This document shows, piece by piece, positions 7,174 to 15,971 of a stretch of DNA of 64,000 bases. Source of the stretch: Acetobacter thailandicus (GTDB taxonomy: Bacteria; Pseudomonadota; Alphaproteobacteria; Acetobacterales; Acetobacteraceae); contig NZ_WOSV01000007.1 in assembly GCF_011516655.1 (NCBI RefSeq), positions 62,001 to 126,000 on the forward strand, given 5' to 3'. Below the pieces are notes generated by a model. That model worked only from the letters and a program-made list of their open reading frames with translations, had not been told where the DNA came from and did not search any database. The position numbers and the translations under genes are program-made. The stretch's first letter is position 1. The number at the start of each line of letters is the position of its first letter.

Positions 7174-7893
7174 TTATTCTCCGGCTATACGTGTGCCAAA
7201 TGATAGTACTTTATCATTGTTGCGCAAAGCCTGTGCCCGCCCCTGATCACGCGATACCAGACGCATAACCAGGGCTGTAATGTCCGCTACCTGTGCCCGG
7301 CATGAGGCTGTCTGACGCGCCAGATAATTGTAAATAATAACAGCAGGAATAGCTGCCACAAGCCCAAGTGCCGTCGCCAGAAGTGCCTCGGCAATACCAG
7401 GAGCAACAACAGCAAGGCTGGTTGCTTTACTGGCTGCAATGCCAGTGAAAGACGTCATAATACCCCACACAGTGCCAAACAAACCGATAAAAGGTGAGCT
7501 TGCGCCAATGGTAGCAAGCAAACCCGTGCCGCGCATCAGGCGGCGGCCTTCTGCGGCTTCAAGACGTTCAAGGTGAAGAACAATTCATTCTTTCAGCCCC
7601 TCACTGTCACAGGGAATATCCTGAGAGCGTTCACGTTCGGTTCTTGCCGCCATGACCAGAGTATAAGGTAACCCGGTATTGCGTACATAGTCTTCGCCCA
7701 TATCAAGTGTATGCGCACCTTCAAGAGTTTTTTCCGCATGGTGCAGTTTTCGTCTGACATTAAAAAGCTCGGCTGATTTCGCCAGAAAGGTGATCCATGT
7801 CAGCAATGAGGCCAGTGTCAGCAACATGATAACGCTGCGGACAACAGGCCCGGCGTTGAGAAACATGTCCCACGGCGAAAAAGAAACAGGCAT
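7174..7893 (-). pseudogene. exbB: ExbB interrupted by one in-frame TGA codon
   Basis: MotA/TolQ/ExbB proton-channel family. The whole 720-base frame reads as a normal ExbB of about 239 residues except for a TGA at codon 103 (7587-7585). N-terminal part: periplasmic start and first helix (VRSVIMLLTLASLLTWITFL), cytoplasmic loop ending SEGLKE. After the TGA the same frame continues [20 protein letters not shown] and the conserved [23 protein letters not shown], plus the third helix. No base is lost or gained, so this is a nonsense codon (CGA arginine to TGA is the simplest origin). Intact exbD and tonB follow at 5-base spacing. Either the motor is dead in this isolate, the stop is read through, or it is a sequencing error; another exbB elsewhere cannot be excluded. 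Confidence 0.88.
7585..7587 (-). other. In-frame TGA codon within exbB
   Basis: The plus-strand bases TCA at 7585-7587 give TGA on the minus strand between the codons for Glu102 (GAA) and Ile104 (ATT) of exbB. Reading frame is identical on either side. Confidence 0.95.
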
Positions 7894-7916
7894 AATAAAA
7901 CTCCGGTTTTGGTTAG

Positions 7917-8276
7917 TCAGGAGATTTTCCAGGACCAGCCAATGGCATGAGAGGAAAAAGAGAATGTGACATCAGGCGAGCCAGCGGCACGAGCAGGCGC
8001 GGCCACCATCCTAAAACAAGAGCAACACAACAGGCTGAAACAGAAAGAATCCCGGGCCCAGAGCAAAAATCCGAACCCGCCGCCCTCACGGCATATAAAT
8101 GCTGTTAGTGTAAAAACCACAATGCAAACCGAGAGTATTCTGACGTGTAAAATGCGCTGTGGTGCCAGCTCTTTCACGTCGGTTGTACGGCGGTGTGAAA
8201 GCTGTGTCAGTGCCGATAATGCACAGGCAAAAAACAGTAAAACTGCCAGTATTATATACAAAATACATGACATCAT
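7917..8276 (-). CDS. DUF3325-type small membrane protein of iron-uptake operon
   Basis: 119 residues with an N-terminal helix (CILYIILAVLLFFACALSAL), a second helix (ILSVCIVVFTLTAFI) and a C-terminal hydrophobic stretch. The size, three-helix layout and position after a PepSY protein match the DUF3325 family that accompanies siderophore receptors. Molecular function is unknown. Start overlaps the stop of the PepSY gene (TGATG), so they are coupled. Confidence 0.65.
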   Translation of the reverse strand: MMSCILYIILAVLLFFACALSALTQLSHRRTTDVKELAPQRILHVRILSVCIVVFTLTAFICREGGGFGFLLWARDSFCFSLLCCSCFRMVAAPARAAGSPDVTFSFSSHAIGWSWKIS

Positions 8277-9838
8277 CAGACTGCCACCAATGGTTTGGAG
8301 TGTATTTCATTTCGCACCCGGCGGGATAATCTGCGTGCAGCAAAAAAAGCCATAAATGAAGTGAACAGCAGCATGCTATCCATTCCTGCTACTGGCCAGA
8401 GATAACGGTGCGAGAGCGTATGCAGCAGATGGTCTCTGGTAGTAAACCAGTTAAGCAGCACCGCACATAAGGCCAGAACTGAAATTGCACTGACCTGAAG
8501 CATCCATGCACGTTTTGGCCATAACCACCCCTGAAGAAAGGTTATAAGCCAGACGAGATAAAACCCTCTGACTTCAAGTGCTGACCGTGTCAGACCATAA
8601 TATTGCGCATCAGCGGGAAGAATTCGGTTTATTATAAAAAAAGCAAGTGTAGAAATTATAATTCCGGCAACAGACCCTAACGTTATGCCTTTAACCAGGC
8701 GAAAGCCGGGAGAAGCACTCTGTTTTTTTTGACGGACCTCCATCCAGAACAGAAAGCCGGTTGCGATGAGAACACAACTGCCTGAGCCAGATATAAAGTA
8801 CAACCATCGTAAGCCCCAGTGGTGAAACTGTATGAGGTGAAGCCCGCTTAAAAAACGCTGAGTTTTAAGCGCCGGGCCAGGAAGGGGTGCATGGGAAACA
8901 AGCTGACCGGTTGTCGCATCAAAGGCAATAACATCGCGGTCAGATGTAACCTGTTTTTCGGTACTGTGAAAAAAAGCAATACGCCCTGTTGTCTGACCCG
9001 GATTAACGACCAGCACCATATGTGGGTCTGCTTTACCCCACAGGGCAGAGGCCTGAGCTGCAGCCATATCGAGCGAGACAACAGGAACCCCGGGCTTACC
9101 CGGTTTTACCGGAAAGAAGGAGAGGCCATTGGCATCGTAAAAATAATCACGCGGGTTTTTATATACAGCCTCAATCCCCGCCGGAAAAAAGGTGGAGCCC
9201 AGAATAAGCAGCCCTGAGAACGTCAGAATAATATGAAATGGCAACCCCAGAACACCTGTCAGGTTATGCAGGTCGAGCAGTAAGCGGCCTGGTCTCTTCT
9301 GAGGGCGAAACGTAAAGAATTCTGCAAATATTTTACGGTGGATAATAACCCCGGTCATGCAGAGCACCAGCATAGCCACAGAAGCAAGCCCCACAAGCCA
9401 CTCCCCCAGATGCATAAACTGAAGTTCGAGCGTGTAGTGAAAGGGAAAAAAGAAACCAGTTGCCCCCAGCGTGCCTGTTTGTGGTAATATTTGTCCTGTA
9501 TCGGGGTTAATAACCTGGCTGACCATTTTTTTACCTGCCCGGTAGTGTGTTTCGATATAGGGCTGGCGATCGTCTGGCATGACCGCGTTCCAAAAATTTG
9601 CTTTACTGGCAATGGCGTCATTAAGCGAAGCGCGAACACTGTCAAAAGAAAGAGGGTGTGAAGTCAGAGGCAGGCGGGTTTCTGGTTTCATCCAGAGATC
9701 AATTTCGCGGTCAAAAACTGAAAGTGTTCCCATCCAGAATACAGCAAACAAAATGCTGCCGAGCACCACGCCGGTCCAGGTGTGCAGCCATTGCATGGAG
9801 CGACGAAAATCCGGTTCCATCTCAGCCTCCATGCCCAT
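8276..9838 (-). CDS. PepSY-domain iron-regulated inner-membrane protein
   Basis: 520 residues. N-terminal helix (WTGVVLGSILFAVFWMGTLSVFD) preceded by the MQWLHTWTG motif typical of PepSY-associated membrane proteins (PiuB family), long periplasmic PepSY regions, and further helices (LVGLASVAMLVLCMTGVIIH; LLDLHNLTGVLGLPFHIILT; HHWGLRWLYFISG) plus four C-terminal helices. Paired histidines in the helices (HLGEW, HRKIF, HNLTG, HHWGL) are compatible with haem or iron binding. Homologues are proposed to reduce siderophore-bound ferric iron in the periplasm or inner membrane (family knowledge; not proven here). Overlaps the upstream DUF3649 gene by 17 bases. Confidence 0.85.
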   Translation of the reverse strand: MGMEAEMEPDFRRSMQWLHTWTGVVLGSILFAVFWMGTLSVFDREIDLWMKPETRLPLTSHPLSFDSVRASLNDAIASKANFWNAVMPDDRQPYIETHYRAGKKMVSQVINPDTGQILPQTGTLGATGFFFPFHYTLELQFMHLGEWLVGLASVAMLVLCMTGVIIHRKIFAEFFTFRPQKRPGRLLLDLHNLTGVLGLPFHIILTFSGLLILGSTFFPAGIEAVYKNPRDYFYDANGLSFFPVKPGKPGVPVVSLDMAAAQASALWGKADPHMVLVVNPGQTTGRIAFFHSTEKQVTSDRDVIAFDATTGQLVSHAPLPGPALKTQRFLSGLHLIQFHHWGLRWLYFISGSGSCVLIATGFLFWMEVRQKKQSASPGFRLVKGITLGSVAGIIISTLAFFIINRILPADAQYYGLTRSALEVRGFYLVWLITFLQGWLWPKRAWMLQVSAISVLALCAVLLNWFTTRDHLLHTLSHRYLWPVAGMDSMLLFTSFMAFFAARRLSRRVRNEIHSKPLVAV

Positions 9839-10106
9839 GATGTAAAGACAGGCGGTGAGCTGTGTTAATCAGCACGAAAAAAACAAAAAATGGCAACCAC
9901 AGATTACGGACTGCAAAAACCCATAATATAAAGAAAAGATATGTAATAAAAACACACATCATGCCAAATGAAACGGCCTCAGCCCGTGGCAGACCAAGGC
10001 TTATCAAAAACCGGTCAGAAAAAACAAAGACTGATGAGGCTGCAAAATAGCCCCCGAACAAAGCGAGGGTCGTTCTGCCAGCAATAACTATGCCGGGATG
10101 TTTCAT
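9822..10106 (-). CDS. DUF3649-type small membrane protein
   Basis: 94 residues, two or three hydrophobic helices (LALFGGYFAASSVFVFSDRF; FGMMCVFITYLFFILWVFA), ending in a His-rich tail (HRLSLHHGHGG). Length and position immediately after a siderophore receptor and before a PepSY protein fit the DUF3649 family, whose role in ferrisiderophore handling is unproven. Its start codon touches the receptor stop at 10106. Confidence 0.7.
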   Translation of the reverse strand: MKHPGIVIAGRTTLALFGGYFAASSVFVFSDRFLISLGLPRAEAVSFGMMCVFITYLFFILWVFAVRNLWLPFFVFFVLINTAHRLSLHHGHGG

Positions 10107-12607
10107 CAGAAGTCCGCCGTAACAGCAAAACGGAAAGTTCTAGGAATGCTGAGTGAGAGGTAGTTGGCACCACTGGCGTTCCAGTATCTGGCATTTGTGA
10201 CATTATCGACATTGAGGGCAAAGGTGAGTTTTCCATCTCTCACAGCCGGATTTTTCATGGCATAACGAGCACCTAAATCAAGCCTGACCCAGCCGGGTAT
10301 GCGCCGGCGATTCGATGTTGCATTTTCAATATACTCTGAACTCGTATACATAATATCAGATGTAACGGCCGCTCCTTTGACAAAGGGAATATCGTAGTCA
10401 AATCCCATATTGAAATTAACTGTGGCAGTATTTGATGCACGCATACCATCATAAGTACCACCTTGTGTTTTGGTAAGAATGGGGTTGAGCAGCATCACAC
10501 CACCTGTTGCTCTCAGGCCATGCAGGATCTCCCCTGCAATATTAAGCTCCAGGCCGCGGTTACGCTGTTTGCCGTTAACAGACATAATGTTAGTTTTAAG
10601 GTCATAGACAGTGCTGGGCTGAGTTATCTGAAAAACATCGGCGCTGACAATAAATCTTTTAAGGTCATATTTTGCACCAACTTCATATTGTGTGGATCTA
10701 TAGGGTGCAAAAATTTCACCGGCATTTGCATAATTTGTTCCCACAACAGAGCCTTGCTGAAGACCCTGAATCCAGTTTCCGTAAATGGAAAGATTTTTCA
10801 TAGGTTTAAACACTGCCAGAACAGAAGGGCTGATGGCCGTTCTGTCATAACGGCTGGTTGCCACACCTGTTGTTGTGTTAAAGCTCGCACTTTGAACTCG
10901 CTGCACCCGCAAACCCGCTGTCACCTGAATACGCTTACTGAGCGCAGAGAGTGTGTCGACAAAAGCAAGACTTGATAAAGTAGATGTGCCACTTTTGGGA
11001 GAGCTTTTGGGAACAGAGACATCACGGTTCAGAAGGAATTTATTTTTTCCTCCATAAATATTAACGTCATATGCTGAAATATCGCTGTTTGATCCAAAAA
11101 TACGCCCCATAGTAAGATCGAGGCGATTTGCTGAAAAAGCGAGATCCTGTGTTACAGGGCCACTTTTTACCTGTCCGCGCGCACCGAGGTCAGCAGTCAG
11201 GTAACGACCACTTTGTACAATACCAACCGGAACGGCCCCTTTACCATTGCCATGAGCATCGTTCACAACAATCTGCTGAGAATAGGCTCCTCTGTATTCA
11301 TAATCATGAACGCCAACACTTCCATAGGCAGTTATATTTCGAAAAATATCGACTTCACCACGAAAAACACCGAAATAGTCATTGCCTGAGAAATAACTCC
11401 AGGGGAGGTGAAAGTTTCTTTTAACCTTTCCGGCATCGGGAACAGAGACACCTTTCCCCAAAGAATAATATGGCAGAACACCATCAATTTCGCGGTGCTG
11501 ATACCCAAAATCAGCTGAGAGACGAACACGGTGCAGGCGCAGATCAACGCCCGTAGCCACTAAAGCTGTTTTTTGTGAATTATACGGAACAGAAGTCGGC
11601 CCGGAGCGGATCATGCCATTAAGACGCACACCAAGCTGCTTTTTTTTACCAAAACGCCTGCCAAGGTCGGCATGACCACCAAATTGTGCATTAGAAGTAT
11701 AATCAGCCTCAATTCTGGTCATTGGTTTGTCATGAGCCCGTTTTGGCACAATGTTGACAACACCGCCCACAGCACCACCCGGTGACATACCATTAAGCAA
11801 AGCTGCAGGGCCGCGCAGAACTTCGATACGCTCAGCCAGTTCAGAAGTAATGCCACTAAATGGCATCAGGCCATACAGCCCACCATAAGACATATCGACA
11901 TCATCAAGCGTAAACCCACGGATCTGTATGCGTTCAACGCCGGCTGTGCCAGTTGAGAAAATAGCCCGAACGGAAGGGTCATCTTTCAGTGCATCACGTA
12001 CGCTTCTGATTTGTCGTTTTTCAATAAATTCTGCTGTATAGCTGGTCGAGTTAAACGGGGTGTCCATAACATCACGATTACCAAGCATACCCAGCTGGCC
12101 ACCGCGGGCAATTTCTCCACCAGGAAGGACAGGAGGAAGGTTACCAATCATCGCTGTTGAGGGGACGGCGACACGAGAGATACCGCCTACGCGGACAGGC
12201 CCCAGCATGATACCTGATGACTGCTTTAAAATAGAAATATGGTTACCTGTACGGGAAAATGTATATCCGCTGCCTGCCAGAATACGCGACATGGCTTCGT
12301 CAGGGGTCATAGTGCCCGACACGGCCTCGGCCTTTAAGTTTTTAACCTTTTGCATATCATAGAAAATTTGCAGACTAGCCTTACGGCTCAGAGCAAGCAG
12401 AGACTCATTGAGCGGGCCTGCCGGGATATTAATTATTATGGCATGTTGTGCCGCAGCACCCTGAAGAGGAGCGCTTTGTGCACAGGTTTGAGAAGCTGAA
12501 CCAATAGCCCAGGAAAAAGACAGCACTGTGCCCGACATGAGCGTATAAACAACTGCTCTGTAATTTTTGCCACACGCGGTCGGTATGCGCGTCTTTTCAA
12601 AGCTCAT
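10106..12607 (-). CDS. TonB-dependent siderophore receptor with STN signalling domain
   Basis: 833-residue outer-membrane receptor of the FpvA/FhuE/FecA type. Signal peptide about residues 17-43 (VVYTLMSGTVLSFSWAIGSA). STN domain about 55-125 (IPAGPLNESLLALSRKASLQ, then KAEAVSGTMTPDEAMSRIL) that contacts FecR. Plug about 180-300 (DTPFNSTSYTAEFIEKRQI; RIQIRGFTLDDVDMSYGGLY; RIEVLRGPAALLNGMSPGG; NIVPKRA). The rest is a 22-strand barrel ending in the aromatic terminus FAVTADF. Start at 12607 has GGAG upstream. fecI-fecR lie directly upstream and the exbB-exbD-tonB genes downstream, so the gene is a cell-surface-signalling ferrisiderophore receptor; the ligand cannot be read from the sequence. Confidence 0.93.
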   Translation of the reverse strand: MSFEKTRIPTACGKNYRAVVYTLMSGTVLSFSWAIGSASQTCAQSAPLQGAAAQHAIIINIPAGPLNESLLALSRKASLQIFYDMQKVKNLKAEAVSGTMTPDEAMSRILAGSGYTFSRTGNHISILKQSSGIMLGPVRVGGISRVAVPSTAMIGNLPPVLPGGEIARGGQLGMLGNRDVMDTPFNSTSYTAEFIEKRQIRSVRDALKDDPSVRAIFSTGTAGVERIQIRGFTLDDVDMSYGGLYGLMPFSGITSELAERIEVLRGPAALLNGMSPGGAVGGVVNIVPKRAHDKPMTRIEADYTSNAQFGGHADLGRRFGKKKQLGVRLNGMIRSGPTSVPYNSQKTALVATGVDLRLHRVRLSADFGYQHREIDGVLPYYSLGKGVSVPDAGKVKRNFHLPWSYFSGNDYFGVFRGEVDIFRNITAYGSVGVHDYEYRGAYSQQIVVNDAHGNGKGAVPVGIVQSGRYLTADLGARGQVKSGPVTQDLAFSANRLDLTMGRIFGSNSDISAYDVNIYGGKNKFLLNRDVSVPKSSPKSGTSTLSSLAFVDTLSALSKRIQVTAGLRVQRVQSASFNTTTGVATSRYDRTAISPSVLAVFKPMKNLSIYGNWIQGLQQGSVVGTNYANAGEIFAPYRSTQYEVGAKYDLKRFIVSADVFQITQPSTVYDLKTNIMSVNGKQRNRGLELNIAGEILHGLRATGGVMLLNPILTKTQGGTYDGMRASNTATVNFNMGFDYDIPFVKGAAVTSDIMYTSSEYIENATSNRRRIPGWVRLDLGARYAMKNPAVRDGKLTFALNVDNVTNARYWNASGANYLSLSIPRTFRFAVTADF

Positions 12608-12641
12608 TTTCTTCTTACTCCATAAGACGCTTCGTCACAGT

Positions 12642-12656
12642 TGCAAATGATTTGCA
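12642..12656. promoter_or_regulatory. Fur-like palindrome before the siderophore receptor
   Basis: TGCAAATGATTTGCA, a 7-1-7 perfect inverted repeat, 35 bases upstream of the receptor start and downstream of fecR. It shares the core TTGC(A/G)AATGATT with the site before fecI (14359-14380, minus-strand reading). Palindromes of this 7-1-7 form are the usual Fur operators; the receptor promoter probably carries both a FecI-dependent promoter and this operator. Confidence 0.55.
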
Positions 12657-12778
12657 TTATTGTATGGAGTAAGACGTCTGAGCTGCACAGACACAGTAAG
12701 ATTTTTTATATTTTTATTTTTACTCTTTATTTACAGCTAGTTAAATAATAGCGCTCACGCCCTGGAAACTGACTTCTT

Positions 12779-13732
12779 TTAATAAAGAAGTGTAACCAGA
12801 CGCCCGACTGAAACAACTTTCAGGTGTAGTTCCTGACTAATTGTGATTAATGCATTATCGACATCAGCGCAGGCAAAAACACCACTGACACGGCGCTGCA
12901 TAACGCCTGGTTTAAACACCATAATGCGCCCATGGCTGTAATGATTTAGCCGGTTAATAACATTGACTAATGGTTCATTATCAAAAACGACCTGACCATG
13001 ACGCCAGGCTGTCAGCTTTGATAGCTCTGCATTGTATGTGTCAGTCAGCCCGCCTGGGCCATAATGCACCCCCTGCCCCTCCGCAACGATCAGAGACTGT
13101 GTCAGGCCACTCTGTTTGTTTACAGTGACGCGCACTTTATGCTCAGTAACGGTCGTATCAACATCATCCCCGTCACGCGCAACCATAAACTGTGTACCCA
13201 GGGCCGTTGATGTGCCAGAGGCGGCTTCTACAATGAAAGGTCTTCGTTCTTCCCCGGCTACAGGTGCTACAGTGAAATAAGCTTCGCCTTTGACCAGAAC
13301 AACGCGGCGCTCACCATCGGTATAACGAATGTTAAGGGCTGCACGGCTATCCAGCTCTGCAATGCTGCCGTCTGTCAGGTGAATAGTGCGGATCTGTCCA
13401 GATCCGGTGGTATAATCAGCCAGCCAGGAGGAGGGCTCAAACCAGCCCAGGTGAAAGCTGAGTGCGAATATACCAAGCCCTGCAAGGCCTGTTGTTGCAA
13501 CATACCCTGCTACACGGCGGGCTTTAACCTGTTTTTTCCGCCCGCCGGCATCAAACCCTGACCATAAAGCTGAGGCACGCTGAAACGCTTGCTGATGCAG
13601 TGGAGACGCTGCCATCCAGGCTTTGAAAGACTGTTGGTCCTGAGAAGTAAATTTATCTCCGCCCTGGCGAATAACCCACTCTGCCGCTTCAGTATCAATT
13701 CTGATTTGCTGATTATCCGCAGCGTCAGTCAT
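12779..13732 (-). CDS. fecR: FecR-type anti-sigma factor / sigma regulator
   Basis: 317 residues. N-terminal cytoplasmic FecR_N (DUF4880) domain (AAEWVIRQGGDKFTSQDQQS, MAASPLHQQAFQRASALWSG), one membrane helix about residues 90-112 (GLAGLGIFALSFHLGWF), periplasmic FecR domain (TGSGQIRTIHLTDGSIAELD; RRVVLVKGEAYFTV) and a C-terminal STN-like segment (RRVSGVFACADVDNALITIS). In the FecIR system the periplasmic part senses the loaded receptor and releases or activates FecI. It starts 81 bases after fecI and ends 171 bases before the receptor. Confidence 0.92.
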   Translation of the reverse strand: MTDAADNQQIRIDTEAAEWVIRQGGDKFTSQDQQSFKAWMAASPLHQQAFQRASALWSGFDAGGRKKQVKARRVAGYVATTGLAGLGIFALSFHLGWFEPSSWLADYTTGSGQIRTIHLTDGSIAELDSRAALNIRYTDGERRVVLVKGEAYFTVAPVAGEERRPFIVEAASGTSTALGTQFMVARDGDDVDTTVTEHKVRVTVNKQSGLTQSLIVAEGQGVHYGPGGLTDTYNAELSKLTAWRHGQVVFDNEPLVNVINRLNHYSHGRIMVFKPGVMQRRVSGVFACADVDNALITISQELHLKVVSVGRLVTLLY

Positions 13733-13813
13733 AAACCGGCCTTTTGTTCGTCATGAAGCCACTACAGATAAGACGTTGCAGATCAGATAAAAGAGTAAAA
13801 CAAATCATACAAA

Positions 13814-14311
13814 TTAACGTGGCAAACGTAACAGCAGATGCCGGAGAGCGGTTGAGAGGTGTTTTTGCACAGTGCTTTCAGAAACATTAAGCTGTGTTGC
13901 TACAGCACGATATTTTAAACCACCCACCCGATTCAGTACAAAAATTTTTCTGGTAACCGGAGGTAGCTCATCAAGTAATGCAGCAATTTGTCGAATTCTT
14001 TCTCTTGCCGCAGCAATATCATCAGCTGCTGGCTGGTCTTCAGCAATGTGAGCAAGCTCTTCGGCTGGCATGCAAACTGTCTGTCGGCGGCGCACAGAAC
14101 GTACATGATCGATAATAAGGTTGCGTAATGTGCTGTAGAGAAAAGCCCGACAGGATTCAGCGGGAAGAGAGTCACCGTGTTCTATAAAGCGAATAAAGGT
14201 TTGTTGTACAAAATCAGCGGCCAGGTCCCGGTCATTGAGCTGTCTGCCCACATAGTCAGCCAGCTCGTGCCGATGGCTTATAAACAGCCTGCTAATACGT
14301 AACCTGTCCAC
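13814..14311 (-). CDS. fecI: FecI-type ECF RNA polymerase sigma factor
   Basis: 165 residues. Sigma region 2 at about residues 15-80 (NDRDLAADFVQQTFIRFIEH, AFLYSTLRNLIIDHVRSVRR) and region 4 at about 110-160 (LPPVTRKIFVLNRVGGLKYR, VATQLNVSESTVQKHLSTAL). It directs transcription of the downstream iron-uptake genes when released by FecR. A Fur-like site lies about 50-70 bases upstream, consistent with iron repression of the sigma factor. First gene of the iron operon. Confidence 0.93.
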   Translation of the reverse strand: MDRLRISRLFISHRHELADYVGRQLNDRDLAADFVQQTFIRFIEHGDSLPAESCRAFLYSTLRNLIIDHVRSVRRRQTVCMPAEELAHIAEDQPAADDIAAARERIRQIAALLDELPPVTRKIFVLNRVGGLKYRAVATQLNVSESTVQKHLSTALRHLLLRLPR

Positions 14312-14358
14312 TTTTTGCAGATACCCGTCTTATGTCATAACGGGCGCGGTAATAACAT

Positions 14359-14380
14359 AAATGATAATCATTCGCAATTG
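14359..14380. promoter_or_regulatory. Fur-like box upstream of fecI
   Basis: Plus-strand AATGATAATCATTCGCAATT lies within this interval; the GATAATGATAATCATT-type core is a close match to the classical Fur box, and read on the minus strand it gives TTGCGAATGATT, matching the palindrome before the receptor. Located 48-69 bases upstream of the fecI start codon. Confidence 0.6.
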
Positions 14381-14638
14381 TGAGGCTAAAAATATGTTCT
14401 CAGCTCGGAAAAAACCCTTTAATTTATCTTACAGGCACAGCCCGGCTTTTAGGCTCATGACCTGTTAATATTATCACGGCGCGTCGTCAGGTAAGCAGAA
14501 TAATCATTACGGCTAACTGAAAGGCTGCAAGAAAATCGGAACTCAGTTTACTTGCAGCATAGGGGGCTTAAACCAGGCGGGCCATTTTTATTATGCTTCT
14601 CAGAGTTTAAAAATGATCAAATTTTCTGCATATGAAAT

Positions 14639-14662
14639 AAGGGATAAATTTCTCTATCCCTT
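14639..14662 (-). terminator. Weak hairpin downstream of the adhesin gene
   Basis: 8-bp stem AAGGGATA/TATCCCTT around an 8-base loop, followed on the minus strand by ATTTCAT rather than a strong U-run. About 135 bases after the adhesin stop. Confidence 0.35.
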
Positions 14663-15971
14663 AACCTGACCTCAGAAACAACACACTAAAGCAAATAAAA
14701 AATATTACTTATGCCGCGCTACAGCTGTATAACTCGTCTGCATTATCATAGATAACTAACGGATAACATACCGTGGTACTAATGCCTTCCCCTGATCAGC
14801 ATGAAAGAGACAAACACTCAGATCTGTCATCTGGCAGGAGATAAGGACCGCCCGCGTGAATCCGTATAGCCATAAGCGTGATAGCAAGCCCCGGGCGTGA
14901 TGGCAGAGGCAACAACGCATTGCCAGATGTCCAGCGAACATTGCCATCTTCAACATTACTCCAGCCTGTCAGAGTAGTTTCTTTCAGGTGAGAGGTGAGT
15001 GTTGTCGTTTTCTCTCCCTCAATAAATATGATCTCGCCGATCAGAACGCCAAGCGTTCTGCGGTCATCAATGAAAGGACCAGCAACATCACACGGACGGC
15101 TGGCGTTTGAGACAATCCGGACCTCTTTAATATCAGAAGGAATCATAAACATGACATAACCATTATGCTCCCGAACCTGATATATTGCACGCCCCGCGTC
15201 CGTAACCAGATGGAGATTACGTTCGTATGTCAGATACCCGACCTTCTTTGTCTGCAACGGAGAAGCATTTCTGATGGAACGCACCTCAATCAAACGAAAA
15301 ATCGGCTCGACTTCGTCACGTGAAACCGCTAACGGAGCCGCAGCGTCAGTTTCCCAGGCCAGATTATGAGAACCCCGGATAGAGACCACACTCTCCTGCC
15401 GGTTAAAAAAGTAACGGTTTCCGGTATCCAGGTAGCTTTCAGTCAGCACCCCATCAGCCATAATAACTGAATGATCCGCAGTTTCGATATGATAATAGTC
15501 ATAGGATGTAATCGACATATCGTAGAAAACTGAACGATTATTCACCAGCATACGAGCAGGAATAAATCTGCCATTAAAAAACAGACAGTGCTCGGCTGTA
15601 ATGAGCATATCTTTAAACGGTACGTTATCAGAAATTGCATTTTTGAGAATACGAACAGGGTAACCTGCCTGATCGGGCAGAAGATGACGACGAACATTAC
15701 ACTGTGAGCGACCAACCCAGGTCACATGACGTATTGTTTCAACACCGTCAACATAAGTAATAATTTCATCACCAATACGAAGATCTTCAACCTCTGCAAG
15801 ACCATCCGGAGTTTTAATTAAACTACCGGCCAGAAAACAGGAATCATTGCCGTCAGATACTCCACCCACGACATAATAATTTGCACCGGCAACAATGGTA
15901 GATGAAATAGCTTGTCCACCTGATAAAATATTTAACGTATTACCAGACCCAACATAAGCGCTGACAAGTGT

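Larger units (their letters stand above)
14312..14795. other. Intergenic region between fecI and adhesin: fecI promoter and a weak terminator
   Basis: 484 bases without a supported gene. Near the fecI end it holds the Fur-like site at 14359-14380. At 14639-14662 an 8-bp inverted repeat (AAGGGATA / TATCCCTT) with an 8-base loop could end adhesin transcription on the minus strand. Nothing else is seen. Confidence 0.6.

Noticed and set aside
7585-7587. TGA as a selenocysteine codon
   Set aside because: ExbB is not a known selenoprotein, no SECIS-like hairpin was noticed after the codon, and the position is not a catalytic cysteine in the family.
7585-7893. Two separate genes for the halves of ExbB
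   Set aside because: Both halves are in the same frame, touch at a single TGA, and together make one normal-length ExbB.
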